Notes: generated from the letters alone by a model not told the origin. A stretch of 64,000 nucleotides of DNA from Kappaphycus alvarezii (GCA_002205965.3 NADL03000692.1:1178001-1242000); one strand, 5' to 3'. Positions 35,761-45,145 are shown, counted from the first letter of the stretch. Numbers and translations: made by a program.

Positions 35761-37390
35761 GGGGAAATGAAACAAAGCAAATTGATACGAAGATCTTTTA
35801 TGATCCCTCTCTGTTGCAGTGAGAGAACATCTTCCCAGATCTGAATCTGAAGTACAAATTTCAGAGGCAACGAAATCGACCGAAAGGGTACCTTCATATA
35901 ATATTAGCTGGAGAGCTTCCAACAATGGGTTGTTTTGTTTTGTCAAGGGATAAGATAAGTTGAAACGCCTTAAAACCCAAACAAACTTATGAAGTCGACG
36001 TGTTTCAAAGAAATGGCCGATCTGAGATATATCACCACGAAAAGACTTATCTTCCACAGTCTTACAAGTAGACAGAGATGAAAATAGATCCTTAGAATCA
36101 ACAACAGAGGTGAGTTCAATCCGAAATCCGGAAAAGTGCGTCATGCGCCAACAATAGCAAATCCTTCAAACATTTCTTCACCAAAAGCAAGAACTTTAGC
36201 ACTAGCCACAGATGTTGTTGGCCGTCTTGACAGATGTGAACTCCAGGCAAGGACATGAAAAACAGATCCAAAACGTAGAGTTCCAATCAAAATACCTCCA
36301 ATATAACTCAAGTAGGCTCTACCAGCAGGTAGGGATGCATCTGAAAACATAACCACTGATATCTCAAACGTGCCTTTCTTGTTTGGTGTCTTAGACTTGG
36401 ATACAGTGCCAAATATCTGTAACCAGCCCAGCATATTGTTCTGAATCACCAGAGTCACGAGCAGTTGAGAGACGTTCGGCGTTGCTGGAGATAGCTTGAC
36501 ATAAATGCAGCCAAGGGGCTGACAGTCATTCCAAAAAAGCCAATAGAAGCATTGTTTGATCCGAACAAGTGAATTCTCATTGTTGTTAAGCAGTATATCG
36601 CTCTGTTTCCAGTGCAAGCGATGAATGGAGTAAGCCTGTAGTTCTGATAATTTGTGATCTGCATGAAAATTTATGTGATAGTTCGAATCTTGGGAGACCA
36701 CCAAACCAAAGAAGTTGAAAATACCAGGCATGTGAAAAATAGTTCCAATATTATAGTTTTCAGGTAACTGGCGAATGAATTGATTCTTATTTTTCTTTTC
36801 TCCAGCGATGAGAATACCATCGGTCACTTTGGCAACGACTAAAACCATGACACCTTCTCGGAGAAGGTAGAATAACTGAGGCACGTAGACCAGAGGTCTC
36901 AATCCAAGTTTGAAGAAGGTCTCATCCGAATGTTTCTGCCACTTCACGTTAGCATTGACTAAACCGTAAGTTGCAACATCCAGTAACCAGTACAACGAAC
37001 GGTTAGCACTCTCGCGAGGAGAAATAACAAAGACATGACGATTCGCTCTGCCTGACTGGAGAAAGGCGGATTTGATATCAATCTTTGACATGCACCACTG
37101 GAACAGAGTACAAATTGAGAACATAATATGGAAACCTAAGGGAGGGCATAATACTGAATCAGCCTAGAGATAATCTTTGTCCCCGCTTTTTTACCGTTCG
37201 GGGCTATACGGGCCTTGCACATCACTTGACCATTATTTCTTTCTTTGATCTTATAAATGACATGACTGGAAATGATATTCGAGTCACAGAAAACTTTGGA
37301 GACATGCACTTTGCAGCAGTTCTCGGGCTCCTCTGCGTTGTACGCAGTATCAATAACAAATTTTGGAAGTCCCTAATACACGCAAACCAT
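35755..37390 (-). pseudogene. Ty1/copia retrotransposon, reverse transcriptase-RNase H remnant
   Basis: This is the 3' end of a copia-type polyprotein in three frames. The first frame (about 37390-37136, no ATG, stop TAG at 37138-37136) carries SHVIYKIKERNNGQV and KARIAPNG, the N-terminal RT block. The second (37124-36141, 327 codons) has the RT block DIKSAFLQSG at residues 16-25, YGLVNANVKW at 53-62, a degenerate catalytic box VTDG at 100-103 where active elements have YVDD or similar, and the RNase H entry motif FSDAS at 260-264. The third (36144-35755) finishes RNase H with DSKDLFSSLS, DKSFRGDIS and NLSYPLTKQNNPLLEALQL, which resembles the usual LTKP end. RT and RNase H together copy element RNA into DNA. 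Loss of one of the paired catalytic aspartates plus the frame breaks make it inactive. No integrase, gag or unambiguous LTRs were found next to it. Confidence 0.85.
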
Positions 37391-38095
37391 TTCCAAGACT
37401 AATAACTACTTTTGTCCTGGTCAAGAGCCCCTTTTCTTCTTGCTTTAAAGGGGAAAAACGTTTGGGTGTTTTACTGTTGGAAGATATTTCCGACCTATCC
37501 CACACTTTAAAGTGCATCCCTCGACATTGATGTGGCGCATAGCTTCGTGGAGCTTTAATCTACTTTGCCATCGCATAAAACCAACCCTACTTTCCCCTAT
37601 GTCTAAATACAAAGCGTCAGCTATGCCTCGATTGCTCTTATGAGTTTTTGCATAGATGATTGGTACGCACTTGTAGCGAACTTAAAATTGACTTTAGCTC
37701 TACAAAGTTTTACACAGCCTAAGCAGCAGTGTCTTTGCACATCGCCCAAACAGTACCTGCCTGAAGGAGGCAAAATGCAGTGTTGACAATCCATCGTTAA
37801 CAGCGAGAGACTGGGAATCATCCTCTATGATCTAGCTTTCAATTTCCTCCAAACTTCCAGATGCGTACAGTAGCCTCTCGAGTACGCTAGGACGCCCCCA
37901 GTCATGCTTTCATCAGTACTAGCCAATAAACAGTAGAGAGCGATTGTAAGAGTACAAAATTTTGCAGTGCCGATTTGTCTTTGAAACAGGAAAAGGGGTG
38001 AAAAGCTTAGGTGCTTTATTAATTTTGAGTCAATGGCGGTTATGAACCGAAAGGGGCATACCTAAGCATGAAGGACGGACAGGGGGTGGACTTTG
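37391..38095. other. GC-richer intervening sequence with dispersed motif copies
   Basis: It contains two plus-strand copies of the dispersed GGGTGxTTT motif (37447-37489 and 37991-38030). A minus-strand 66-codon open frame at 37821-37621 ends with a hydrophilic stretch but has no recognisable motif. If the copia element were complete its integrase would lie here, but I could not recognise one. Confidence 0.4.
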
Positions 38096-38600
38096 TTACA
38101 GGACTGAAGTAAGGCCAGCCGGCAGACACGCGGCATTGGAAGAGACGACTGCCGCGGCGCGTCTCTGTATAAGGACGGATCTTACCCGCTCGAAGGTCTC
38201 CATGGCCCTCACAGCGAAGTGCCTGGCCACGCCGATCAAAACCTCATATGTGCCAGGGTGCCACCCGCCTAGAATAGGTATGGGAACCGGGAGAAGTCGG
38301 GACCTGGCATTCTCGGTGATGAACGCTTCGTACCTTCTGAACTTCGACGCTTTGCTGCATTCAAGGAAGCCAACGGAGTGAAGCAGCGAGCTCTTCGATT
38401 TGACGGGGAGAACGGATTAACGAATGTGACGTCAAATAAATCTGTCCGCTGCTTCGCCCTATAGCCCTAATGTCCGGTTTCGTGCGGTGTGTACCGTGTG
38501 AACGGGATTCCATGACCGGGTGACGAGTGGCCTTCACCAAGTCTGATATGAGTAGTGTAATCTTACAGTCGTGACGGTCAATCTTCTCTCGCCCATGCAC
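38096..38600 (-). pseudogene. Non-LTR retrotransposon C-terminal fragment (remnant N2)
   Basis: This fragment is read on the minus strand. An upstream frame (about 38600-38370) carries HRTKPDIRAIGRSSG followed by a degenerate LTSHSLIRSP, matching the RPDI...DVTVTHPL step of non-LTR C-termini. A +/- frameshift near 38380 leads into a second frame, open from 38416 to the stop at 38098-38096 (TAA, about 106 codons, no ATG). It carries KASKFRRYEAFI, LPVPIPILGGWHPGT and the terminal SSNAACLPAGL. The order and spacing match remnants N3 and N6. This is one of the best preserved copies of the GGWHP-SNAACL subfamily. Confidence 0.7.
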
Positions 38601-39840
38601 GCAGAATGGTCAGGAAAAGTGCATGGACACGACCACAGATCTGACCGTAAAATGACAGTGTCGATCACCCTTGTAACTCAATATTTCATTTACATGCACA
38701 CTACTACACAAGTTGATTGGGTATCAGCTTACCTGTTACACTAAATGAACCCCCCTTGTTCCCCTTCTTGTAACGTAGCTAATCTATCCTTTTGGACCCA
38801 GGAGTTAGAAATGGCTAAAGCGCAGCTGAAATTGTAACGGTGGGCCATGACAAGCGTAAGCGTGGAATGTCGCTGGTTGGTGTGCCTTTTTCACGCGCGT
38901 TGCGTGGTACTGGTAGTAAGGAGGCGAAAAGTTTGGGTGCTTTGGATATTGAAAGATGCTCAAGCTGTTACCTTGGATTATGAAAGAACAAGATAGGGAA
39001 ATGAATGTGACATGGAAGCTGCGCACGAGGTGAGCCACGGGAGGCAGCAGGAAATGAGGGGTCGGTTCGGGTGTTTCTCTTGGAAGATATATGCAGGGAA
39101 TGGTGCCCGTCTATCTCCAGGTGCAAGATTTTATCCAATGACAGCTACCTGATCGTCAACGGGGAAAAGCATGTTTGGTTTATTTCGAGTACTGTTCGGG
39201 AACTGTTGAGTTTTTTCATAGGTTAAGCCCAAAGAAACCCGGATAAGGGGCGAAACTGTCAGGTGGTTTATTATCGGAGAAGAATGATGATGAACAAATC
39301 CGAAAAGGTAATCGCAGTCTTCACGATTAAAATTGAGGAGAGAGATAGACCTTTCGCGCAATTTCTAATATACTAAGGAGGGCATATTGCGATAACGGCT
39401 CTGAGGATGATCGCCATGAAGCCGTCGGTGGTTGACTGCAAAAAAGGAACGAAAACATTCGCTTTCGGGACAGCACAAGGATGCCAACCCTTTACATTGT
39501 AAGCCTTTACCATCACGACATCCCTTAGGGAACAGCTGACCATATTTTTCATGCATTAAAAACACCCCAAATTTCCCCTTGCGAGTACTTTGATTAATAT
39601 CTGGGGGGAAATTGGGTTCATTTTATGTCGGGAAGATGTGGTCGGTTGTATCCACACCGTAGGAAATCCGTAACGCGTAGTAACTTTTTGGCGAACAATC
39701 TTGAACACAGAGAGCCGCTTTCAACATGCTAGTCGACCGTCTCGCTCTGCGATTTTTCAAATGACAGCTCAGAGAGAAGTCTGAATCATGTTTTGACTGC
39801 AAATTAATAGGACTCCCAAAATTCAATCGAATATATCTTC
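38601..39840. other. GC-richer sequence with a cluster of dispersed motif copies
   Basis: Five plus-strand copies (38919-38960, 39054-39092, 39161-39195, 39245-39280, 39602-39648) and one minus-strand copy (39543-39585) of the GGGTGxTTT motif lie here. Open frames of about 60-75 codons exist on both strands, but none has a recognisable domain. It looks like a pile-up of transposon fragments. Confidence 0.5.
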
Positions 39841-40405
39841 CAACGGTGGACCGATTGGGTTAGTTTACTGCGAGTGAAACACAGGGTGAAATTCCCGTTA
39901 ACCTGTGCAGTGTGGCAGCGGCGGAGAAAACACTACAGTGAAAATGGGCGTGCCATGGAACGGTGACTAAAGATTTGCTGCGAGCCTTGTCAGCAGACAT
40001 GCGGCGTTCGAAGCAACAATTAACGCAGAATGCCGCTGTAGGAGTTTGTCCCTGACCTTGGGGAATTGGTCCTTGGCACAATTAGCGACTGAGCTTGCCA
40101 CCTCCGTCACGAGGGAAAAGGCGTCTGGTTGCCAGCCGCCGAAGGTGGGGACTGTGACGGGACGCGGCCGATTCCTGCCCGGCAATCCAGCAACGAACTC
40201 CTGCTGTTTTCGGAGCTTTTCTGCGTATGCGACGTTCAAACTGGTGAGGGGTTGAAAGCCCTAGTCCTCCGATGAGAGGGTGCCAAGGGTTTGACATGTC
40301 ACATCGAAGTAATTAGTGCCACTGGGACAGCAAAGACATCTAAAACTTTCACCTTTGCACCACTATCTTCCAAGAGCAAAACACCCAAATCTTTTCCCCT
40401 TTGCA
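39841..40405 (-). pseudogene. Non-LTR retrotransposon C-terminal fragment (remnant N3) with 3' flank
   Basis: The minus strand reads GTNYFDVT (about 40320), then after a stop NVAYAEKLRKQQEFVAGLPG (from about 40236), PVTVPTFGGWQPDAF and terminal VASNAACLLTRL near 39990. The last frame is open from about 40239 to 39967. The block is homologous along its length, including about 120 bp beyond the C-terminus, to 61395-61920 (remnant N6). It shares the LGGWHP-like and SNAACL motifs with N2. Such C-terminal domains follow the reverse transcriptase in non-LTR elements. The RT core itself is absent. Confidence 0.7.
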
Positions 40406-40414
40406 CCACTCGCG

Positions 40415-40600
40415 TAAACCAACTCCATTTTTGCGTTGAAGTACATCACCGTTTTTAGCCCCATTTCTGCCTGCAGCAAAATTAAGTATACGCTGCTACC
40501 CCATTTACCCAACCATTTACGGGGAACGTTTGGATTAGTTTACTGCGAGTGAAACATTTAAGTTAAGGGGGAAATGATGGCGTAGTTTACTTCGTCGTCT
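40415..40600 (-). repeat. Repeat R, copy 1 (upstream of remnant N3)
   Basis: This block matches 62211-62375 closely, with shared CCAACTCCATTTTTG, TACCGTTTTTAGCCCCATTT-like and GTTTGGATTAGTTT blocks. In both places it lies on the 5' side of a non-LTR tail fragment on the minus strand, so it may belong to the same element family. Confidence 0.75.
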
Positions 40601-40687
40601 GACACTTGTAGCGGGGGAATCTAAACGGAGTTTGGATTGATAGAAGGGAGAAAACAGAAACAAGTCTGCGCCTCCGCGACCCTGTGA

Positions 40688-40740
40688 CTGCATCGACGGG
40701 TCAAGGCAGGCGAGGAGGCATGCGGCATTAGATGAGTAAA
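40688..40740 (-). pseudogene. Non-LTR C-terminal tail only (remnant N4)
   Basis: A short minus-strand frame reads SSNAACLLACL, the terminal motif of remnants N2, N3 and N6. The preceding GGWHP region is not present, so this is a tiny remnant or an independent truncation. Confidence 0.4.
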
Positions 40741-40989
40741 TATATTTAACCCCATTTTTGCAGAAAAGTCATAAAAGCTTTTTCATATAAACTGCACGTT
40801 TATTCCTTTGCTGGTGAACACTTTACTTCGGCTAGTATAGTTTATATGAGACCAACATCGCAAAAGAGCAGAGCAGGTAAAACTAGCAAAACCTACCATT
40901 TTGGTTTGGTACATGTTGCACCAATGCAGGTACTAGATTAGACTCGTTTACCAAAACTTTCCAATTGACTGCGTTTCTGACTACACTCT

Positions 40990-41025
40990 GCTACAGTACT
41001 GTACTGTATAGTACAGCACATGCAG
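40990..41025. repeat. ACTGTAC-rich short repeat
   Basis: Overlapping ACAGTACTGTACTGTATAG units form a short quasi-palindromic tract. A similar and longer tract is at 42261-42293. Confidence 0.6.
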
Positions 41026-41166
41026 CGCTGTCTGCTGATGAAGCAGGCAGTTGTGATAGTGGGGGAGGAATGTGACTACACCTCCCCTGCTAACACTACA
41101 GTACATGATGCCGTAGAATGACATGCAGCCGTCGTCCCTTGACGGCCTCGCCTCTGACAGGCCACC

Positions 41167-41787
41167 TCATGCGTGGTCGTTCTTATACCCCACCAACATG
41201 CGCTTCTTCCAATGCTCCCTCCTGTCCCTCCTGTCCTCTGCTCCACGACCGGCACAGTGTCCCTGTTTCTCGGTTCCACGCGGACATCCTGGCTTTTTAA
41301 TTCGTCCCTTGCCCTGATCGTCCTCCAAGTCGTTACTATCAGCAGCAATTATTCCATCCATTCCATTAGAAACGTCCAATCTAGTCTTAGACTGCTGAGA
41401 CGTTACGTCACTAAGGCCACTAACAGCCTCCTCCCCTGCGACTGTCTTGTGACCCACTTTAACCCTCCTCCTCTTACTCACACGTCCCACTGCCACTCTC
41501 TTTTGCGCAACTTTCGCCCCGCCAAAGAGGCGTTGCACATCGCCCGGGAGAAAATCATGCCCCAGGAGCACATCCTGCTCGCCCTTGCAACAGGAGTCGG
41601 TAACATAGTGCCAACGGGCTTTGTTGAGGTTTGTGCGGAGGTAATCGTCGTCTTCATAGTGAATGTAGAAGGTGGACCAGGTGGGACGAACAACGCGGGC
41701 TAGAGTGCCGCGGAAGTAGCGTTCGCAAGTGGGCCAGTAGATGTCGACACGGTCATGCAATGCGGGTGGTTTCGGGGTGGTTGACAT
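41167..41787 (-). CDS. Tudor-like domain protein, 206 aa
   Basis: This is an uninterrupted ORF with ATG at 41787-41785 in a good context (ACCATGTC) and stop TGA at 41166-41164. Residues about 11-62 (HDRVDIYWPTCERYFRGTLA... FYIHYEDDDYL ...WHYV) look like a Tudor/PWWP-type beta-barrel: R-V-x-I/V-Y-W-P, then Y-F/Y-x-G-T, then Y-x-D-D. Aromatic residues are suitably placed to form a methyl-ligand cage. Similar domains occur in chromatin proteins and in some retrotransposon polyproteins of protists and fungi. A basic KRRRVK stretch at 105-110 could be a nuclear signal, and the C-terminal half is charged and of low complexity. About 150 bp upstream on the minus strand is a TATA-like TATAAA (about 41941-41948), followed by a C/T-rich leader, so a full gene is plausible. 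It could be a host gene or an element passenger. Confidence 0.55.
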   Translation of the reverse strand: MSTTPKPPALHDRVDIYWPTCERYFRGTLARVVRPTWSTFYIHYEDDDYLRTNLNKARWHYVTDSCCKGEQDVLLGHDFLPGDVQRLFGGAKVAQKRVAVGRVSKRRRVKVGHKTVAGEEAVSGLSDVTSQQSKTRLDVSNGMDGIIAADSNDLEDDQGKGRIKKPGCPRGTEKQGHCAGRGAEDRRDRREHWKKRMLVGYKNDHA

Positions 41788-41940
41788 GGTAAACTAGGAA
41801 GACTTGATGCAGAAGGAAAGAGTTTGGTTGTGGTTTTGGGATGTTGGGAGACAGGAGAAGCGGAGTTCAAATTGTGAAGGTGCAGATGTATGTGGGCAAG
41901 GGGTGGGACCGGAATGGGTGCGTGGGTGGGAAATATGGGT

Positions 41941-41948
41941 TTATATTC
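41941..41948 (-). promoter_or_regulatory. TATA-like box upstream of the Tudor-like ORF
   Basis: The minus strand reads GAATATAAACCC, about 150 bp before the ATG at 41787, followed by a strongly pyrimidine-rich leader. Confidence 0.4.
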
Positions 41949-42259
41949 TGTAACTTACGAGTAGGCTGCGTAAAGTTTAATTCGGTGAAACGCTTAAAAT
42001 TTCGGAGGCCCACTTCAAGCCATAGGCCCAGGATTCGGACCAGACGGTCCAATCATAACGTCAGGTGTCGCGGGTGAGACCTAGTAGCAAATTTTACCCC
42101 TCATGGAACGGTCCGTGCAGGGCCGTTCGAACGCGTAGCAGTTTTGAACGTAAAAGGCGCGATCGTCTGTGCGACATGGATTCGCCGGTTGATGAAAGAA
42201 TCCAGCGCAGTTCCAAACACCGCCAGCCCGAATTACCAAATTACACGAATTACCGGAAT

Positions 42260-42980
42260 TACAGTACAGTACGATACTGTACAGTACAGTACAATCTATT
42301 ACCAGCTCCACTCAATTCGTGGTGGCAAATCTTTATGGGTTGTACAATGTTGCACAGAAGCGTGCGGAGGGTGGAAACCTGTCGCGCCTGCATTACTTGG
42401 AGACTAAACGCAAAACGGGTAACGAAGTCGCGGAGCTCCTGTTGAGGGGAGGAACCGCGACGGGAAGCAGCGAAGGAAGCAAGGCGGGGGAAAAAACCCT
42501 TGCCGTCGTAGCCCAAGGCGCCATAGATATCAATCCCGACGGGGGAAAGGAAGATATCGTTTTGGTGCAGTAAGTGCCGTAATGACGATGTTCCTCGCGC
42601 TCTGCGAGTTTCGCGGCAGCGCCTGCGGTGACCGTACTTGGCGAGATGTGGCGTCGTTCGGAGGGGTGGGCAACAGTAACGTCGACGGCGATATCGGTTC
42701 TATGAAGCCCGTATGCAGCGGGAATGTAAATCTCAATTCTACGTTTCCATCGAGTCAGTGCAGGCCACAATGGTATTCGCGCTCTAATTCTGACCCCTTC
42801 GCTCTTTGCCAAGCTTTGCAACCGCTACCTGCTCTAAGTCAAAACCTTCACACGAATCACTCCAGCCTCCATCGTGCAGCCCAGCGTTGCAAACCTCCCT
42901 GTGTCTTATTCGTACTGTCGTAGAGCATCCCCACTTGCCGCACACCGCCCAATTTGCTATACAGACCCAGCCCACAAACG
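42260..42980 (-). pseudogene. Non-LTR retrotransposon C-terminal region, different subfamily (remnant N5)
   Basis: Read on the minus strand. The first frame (about 42975-42784) has AVCGKWGCSTTVRIRHREVC, the C..G.....RH zinc-binding signature, and runs to ERRGQN then a stop. The next frame (42821 downward) has IPAAYGLHRTDIAVDVTVAH followed by AGAAAKLAEREEHRHYGTY, the conserved DVTV.HP and A..K...Y steps. A frameshift near 42570 continues as VGIDIYGALGYDGKGFF and QARQVSTLRTLL, ending near 42260. This order is the standard C-terminal layout of several non-LTR families. FxPxGIDIYGALG differs from the GGWHP version of N2, N3 and N6, so this is another subfamily. Two frame breaks make it inactive. 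Confidence 0.75.
42261..42293. repeat. (ACAGT)n-type quasi-palindromic repeat
   Basis: The tract is made of ACAGTACAGTAC, a central GATACTGT and ACAGTACAGTAC again, forming overlapping inverted repeats. It overlaps the 3' end of remnant N5. Confidence 0.7.
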
Positions 42981-42984
42981 CCCG

Positions 42985-44175
42985 TTCTGCACTACATACA
43001 TTCTTCCAACTTCTCTAGAGACTTTCACACGGGACACCGCCATTCACTTGATCCTCTGTATCAAGACATCCCAGTATGCGGGACCCTGATATCGAAAACG
43101 TTGTATCGTAATAAACCAAACCCCATCCTTCTACTCCCCATAGTAAATATGAAAAATACTATCCCCCGCATCACCAAGCACTTAAAACATGCCCATCCTG
43201 CCAATCTACCACGAGACTCCCGTCTCAGACATTACCCACACCGCTCCCTTCCGGCCACAAACCTCTCACCCAACACGCCTTGTCTCCAACAATTTCATCC
43301 ACTACCAACCTATACCACCCACACCAACACCCAACACCCAAATATCAAGCAGATTCGCTGCCCGCTGATGTCGACCTCTGCTCCCCTACTACTTCCGCCA
43401 AATATTATGTCAAAGCCCCTGCTTCTAAAATATTAAAATACTCCAAGTTTTCCCCTTTATGCTCGCCCCTGCACACCTCTTCAACTTGGTTATCACTCAA
43501 TATTCTTACCGTTGTCTGCGCTTCTTGTCAAACACATGGTGACACATGTGCATGTCGGCCGAAGCAGCGGGATGGAGGCATTTCGGGATAAAGGGAAAGC
43601 AGGTTATAGAATACTTTGGAAGTTAAGTATTATTTGTAAGGACTGTGATTGCCAGGGCCAAGTTTGGGTGATTTAGTTGTCTAAGTGCGGGCTTCTGAGT
43701 CCCATGGGGTCGTGGGCATCATGCTCATAGCCTCACTTGTGATTGATGACTTAAGTCGTTTGAGGGGTGCTTGACAATGGTTGGGTCTTTGTTTTGTAAT
43801 TTAGAGTGAATTACTTTGTTTCGGTTTATTGCAACTGGCTTCAAACATCTAGTCCTAGAAAGGTGAGATCGGCCAACTTTGCTGTACCAAAAATAGTTAT
43901 ATGGCAAAGCTGGCTGTTAGACGCGCGCGGATGGGAACGATTTTTTGTCGCCGTTATCTACCGACTTTTAATTTAGTGTACTACCTCCCCTTGTACGAAA
44001 TTGCTTGTAGTTCTGGTCCTTCCTCGCCGTCCCTGACGCTTGCTTATCCTTATCGGGTCCTCTCCAAATTCACTTCCATTTTATCTAGATATTTTTATAC
44101 TGTATCTAACCCTCTAAATCGATCCCAAATCAAGTTCTTTTTTCCTTTTCGCTTACCTCCTTCTCCAATTTTTTT
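42985..44175. other. C-rich and mixed sequence without recognised genes
   Basis: From about 43100 to 43500 the plus strand is strongly C/A/T-rich and poor in G, and it holds long but low-complexity open frames. One weak copy of the GGGTGxTTT motif lies at 43653-43685. Nothing else was recognised. Confidence 0.4.
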
Positions 44176-44265
44176 TTCGAGAAACAGTGCGAAAATGTGC
44201 CAGTACAAAGTTCCCTGTAGATTAATTTTTTTTATTCCAAATCTATAGAGTGCACCCTCGAAAGC

Positions 44266-44274
44266 CTATTTAAT
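44266..44274 (+). promoter_or_regulatory. TATA-like box of unit A
   Basis: CTATTTAAT lies about 110 bp before the position homologous to the start codon of unit B and is followed by a pyrimidine-rich leader. Units B and D have TATTTAAA at the equivalent place. Confidence 0.45.
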
Positions 44275-44383
44275 CGCTTTTATTCAAAGTTTCAAACCTC
44301 TCCGATCATTGTACTCACCATCTCTCTCCCCCTATCCATTCAAAACACCCTCAATTGCCTTTCTCTCTCCAAAGACCACCAAA

Positions 44384-44932
44384 CTGGACAACCTATTCCC
44401 TCAAACTCATTTCCAGAACTCGCCATCCTCGTCCCCAGAAGCCATTCGTCTACTCCCTTTCGGGCCTACTGACCGTGATGACTACCTACGCCGACAAACA
44501 AAGAATAAAGTGATCGAATTTGTGCGTCGCTTGTTCGTCGAGGATGAGGCGGAGGAGGTAGGTGAGGTGCAGAAGTGGAAAGTCGAGGAGGGAGATGGGG
44601 AGAATTTCGAGGAGTGGAAAGCCCCGGAATTGGTCTACGAGAATGAGGTTGACGACGAGGATAAATAGGAGGATGAAATGGATGAAGAGGAGGACGAGGA
44701 GGATGACGGGGAGGGAGACATTGAAAATGTTGGAATGGTAGGGCCAAGGCTGGACAGTATGGACCAAGTGGTCCCGAATCTGGAATCGGATGGGGGCACC
44801 TTTAGTGGTTTAGATATCTCCCATGAGGAAATAGAGAGTTATGAGCCGTTCGCGGATATTTGTGGAGACTGCTTCGGCAGCATGAATATTTCGGAGGAGT
44901 TGTTTGTATATGATCTAGAAGATGGGAAATAA
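44384..44932 (+). pseudogene. Acidic protein, copy A (start lost, one stop)
   Basis: This is the second best copy of the family. The codon matching the start of copy B is CTG (44384-44386) instead of ATG. The N-terminal motif reads GPTDRDDYLRRQTKNKV followed by IEFVRR. A Glu/Asp/Val-rich linker follows, and a single in-frame stop TAG (44666-44668) interrupts it. The same frame continues for 88 codons through MDQVVPNLESDGG to the C-terminal motif EPFADICGDCFGSMNISEEL and stop TAA at 44930-44932. Apart from the lost ATG and one stop, the frame is open over about 180 codons, which suggests recent inactivation, stop read-through, or an unrecognised upstream start. The protein's function is unknown. 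The strongly acidic linker resembles transcription-activator or histone-binding acidic tracts in composition only. Confidence 0.6.
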
Positions 44933-45060
44933 GAGGACGAGATCGATTGTTCGTTTCTTAAGTATCTTTTTTTTAGAGTGTATCCTCCACACAAAGTGTT
45001 TTTGGGCATTTCCTGGTATGTTTCGTAGTATTGTTTGGACTTGAGGGGTATCCAAGAGTC

Positions 45061-45145
45061 TATATAAGCTGAGTAAATTGCTTCCCCTTGGAGAGGTCAA
45101 GAAAGTTGGCAGAAAACTTCAAGTCAAGTCCCGAGTAGTAGGAAG
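45061..45145 (+). promoter_or_regulatory. Conserved internal core promoter of unit A
   Basis: AGTCTATATAAGCTGAGTAA contains a canonical TATA box at 45061-45068. The following 80 bases are conserved in units B (minus, 62781-62700), F (59182-59260) and, decayed, G (32130-32205). This conservation of TATA plus downstream sequence suggests a start site and leader/R region used by the repeats. Confidence 0.6.

Noticed and set aside
38136-38381. An 81-codon plus-strand frame starting near 38136
   Set aside because: It is antisense to the conserved GGWHP-SNAACL frame of remnant N2, which has family support.
42954-43436. A 160-codon plus-strand open frame rich in Pro, Thr, His and Asn
   Set aside because: Its composition follows from a C/A-rich, G-poor stretch with few stop codons; it starts inside the antisense of remnant N5 and has no motif.
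44466-44767. Two overlapping minus-strand frames of 93 codons, Pro/His-rich and Leu-rich
   Set aside because: They are antisense shadows of the acidic GAG/GAT-rich linker of copy A.
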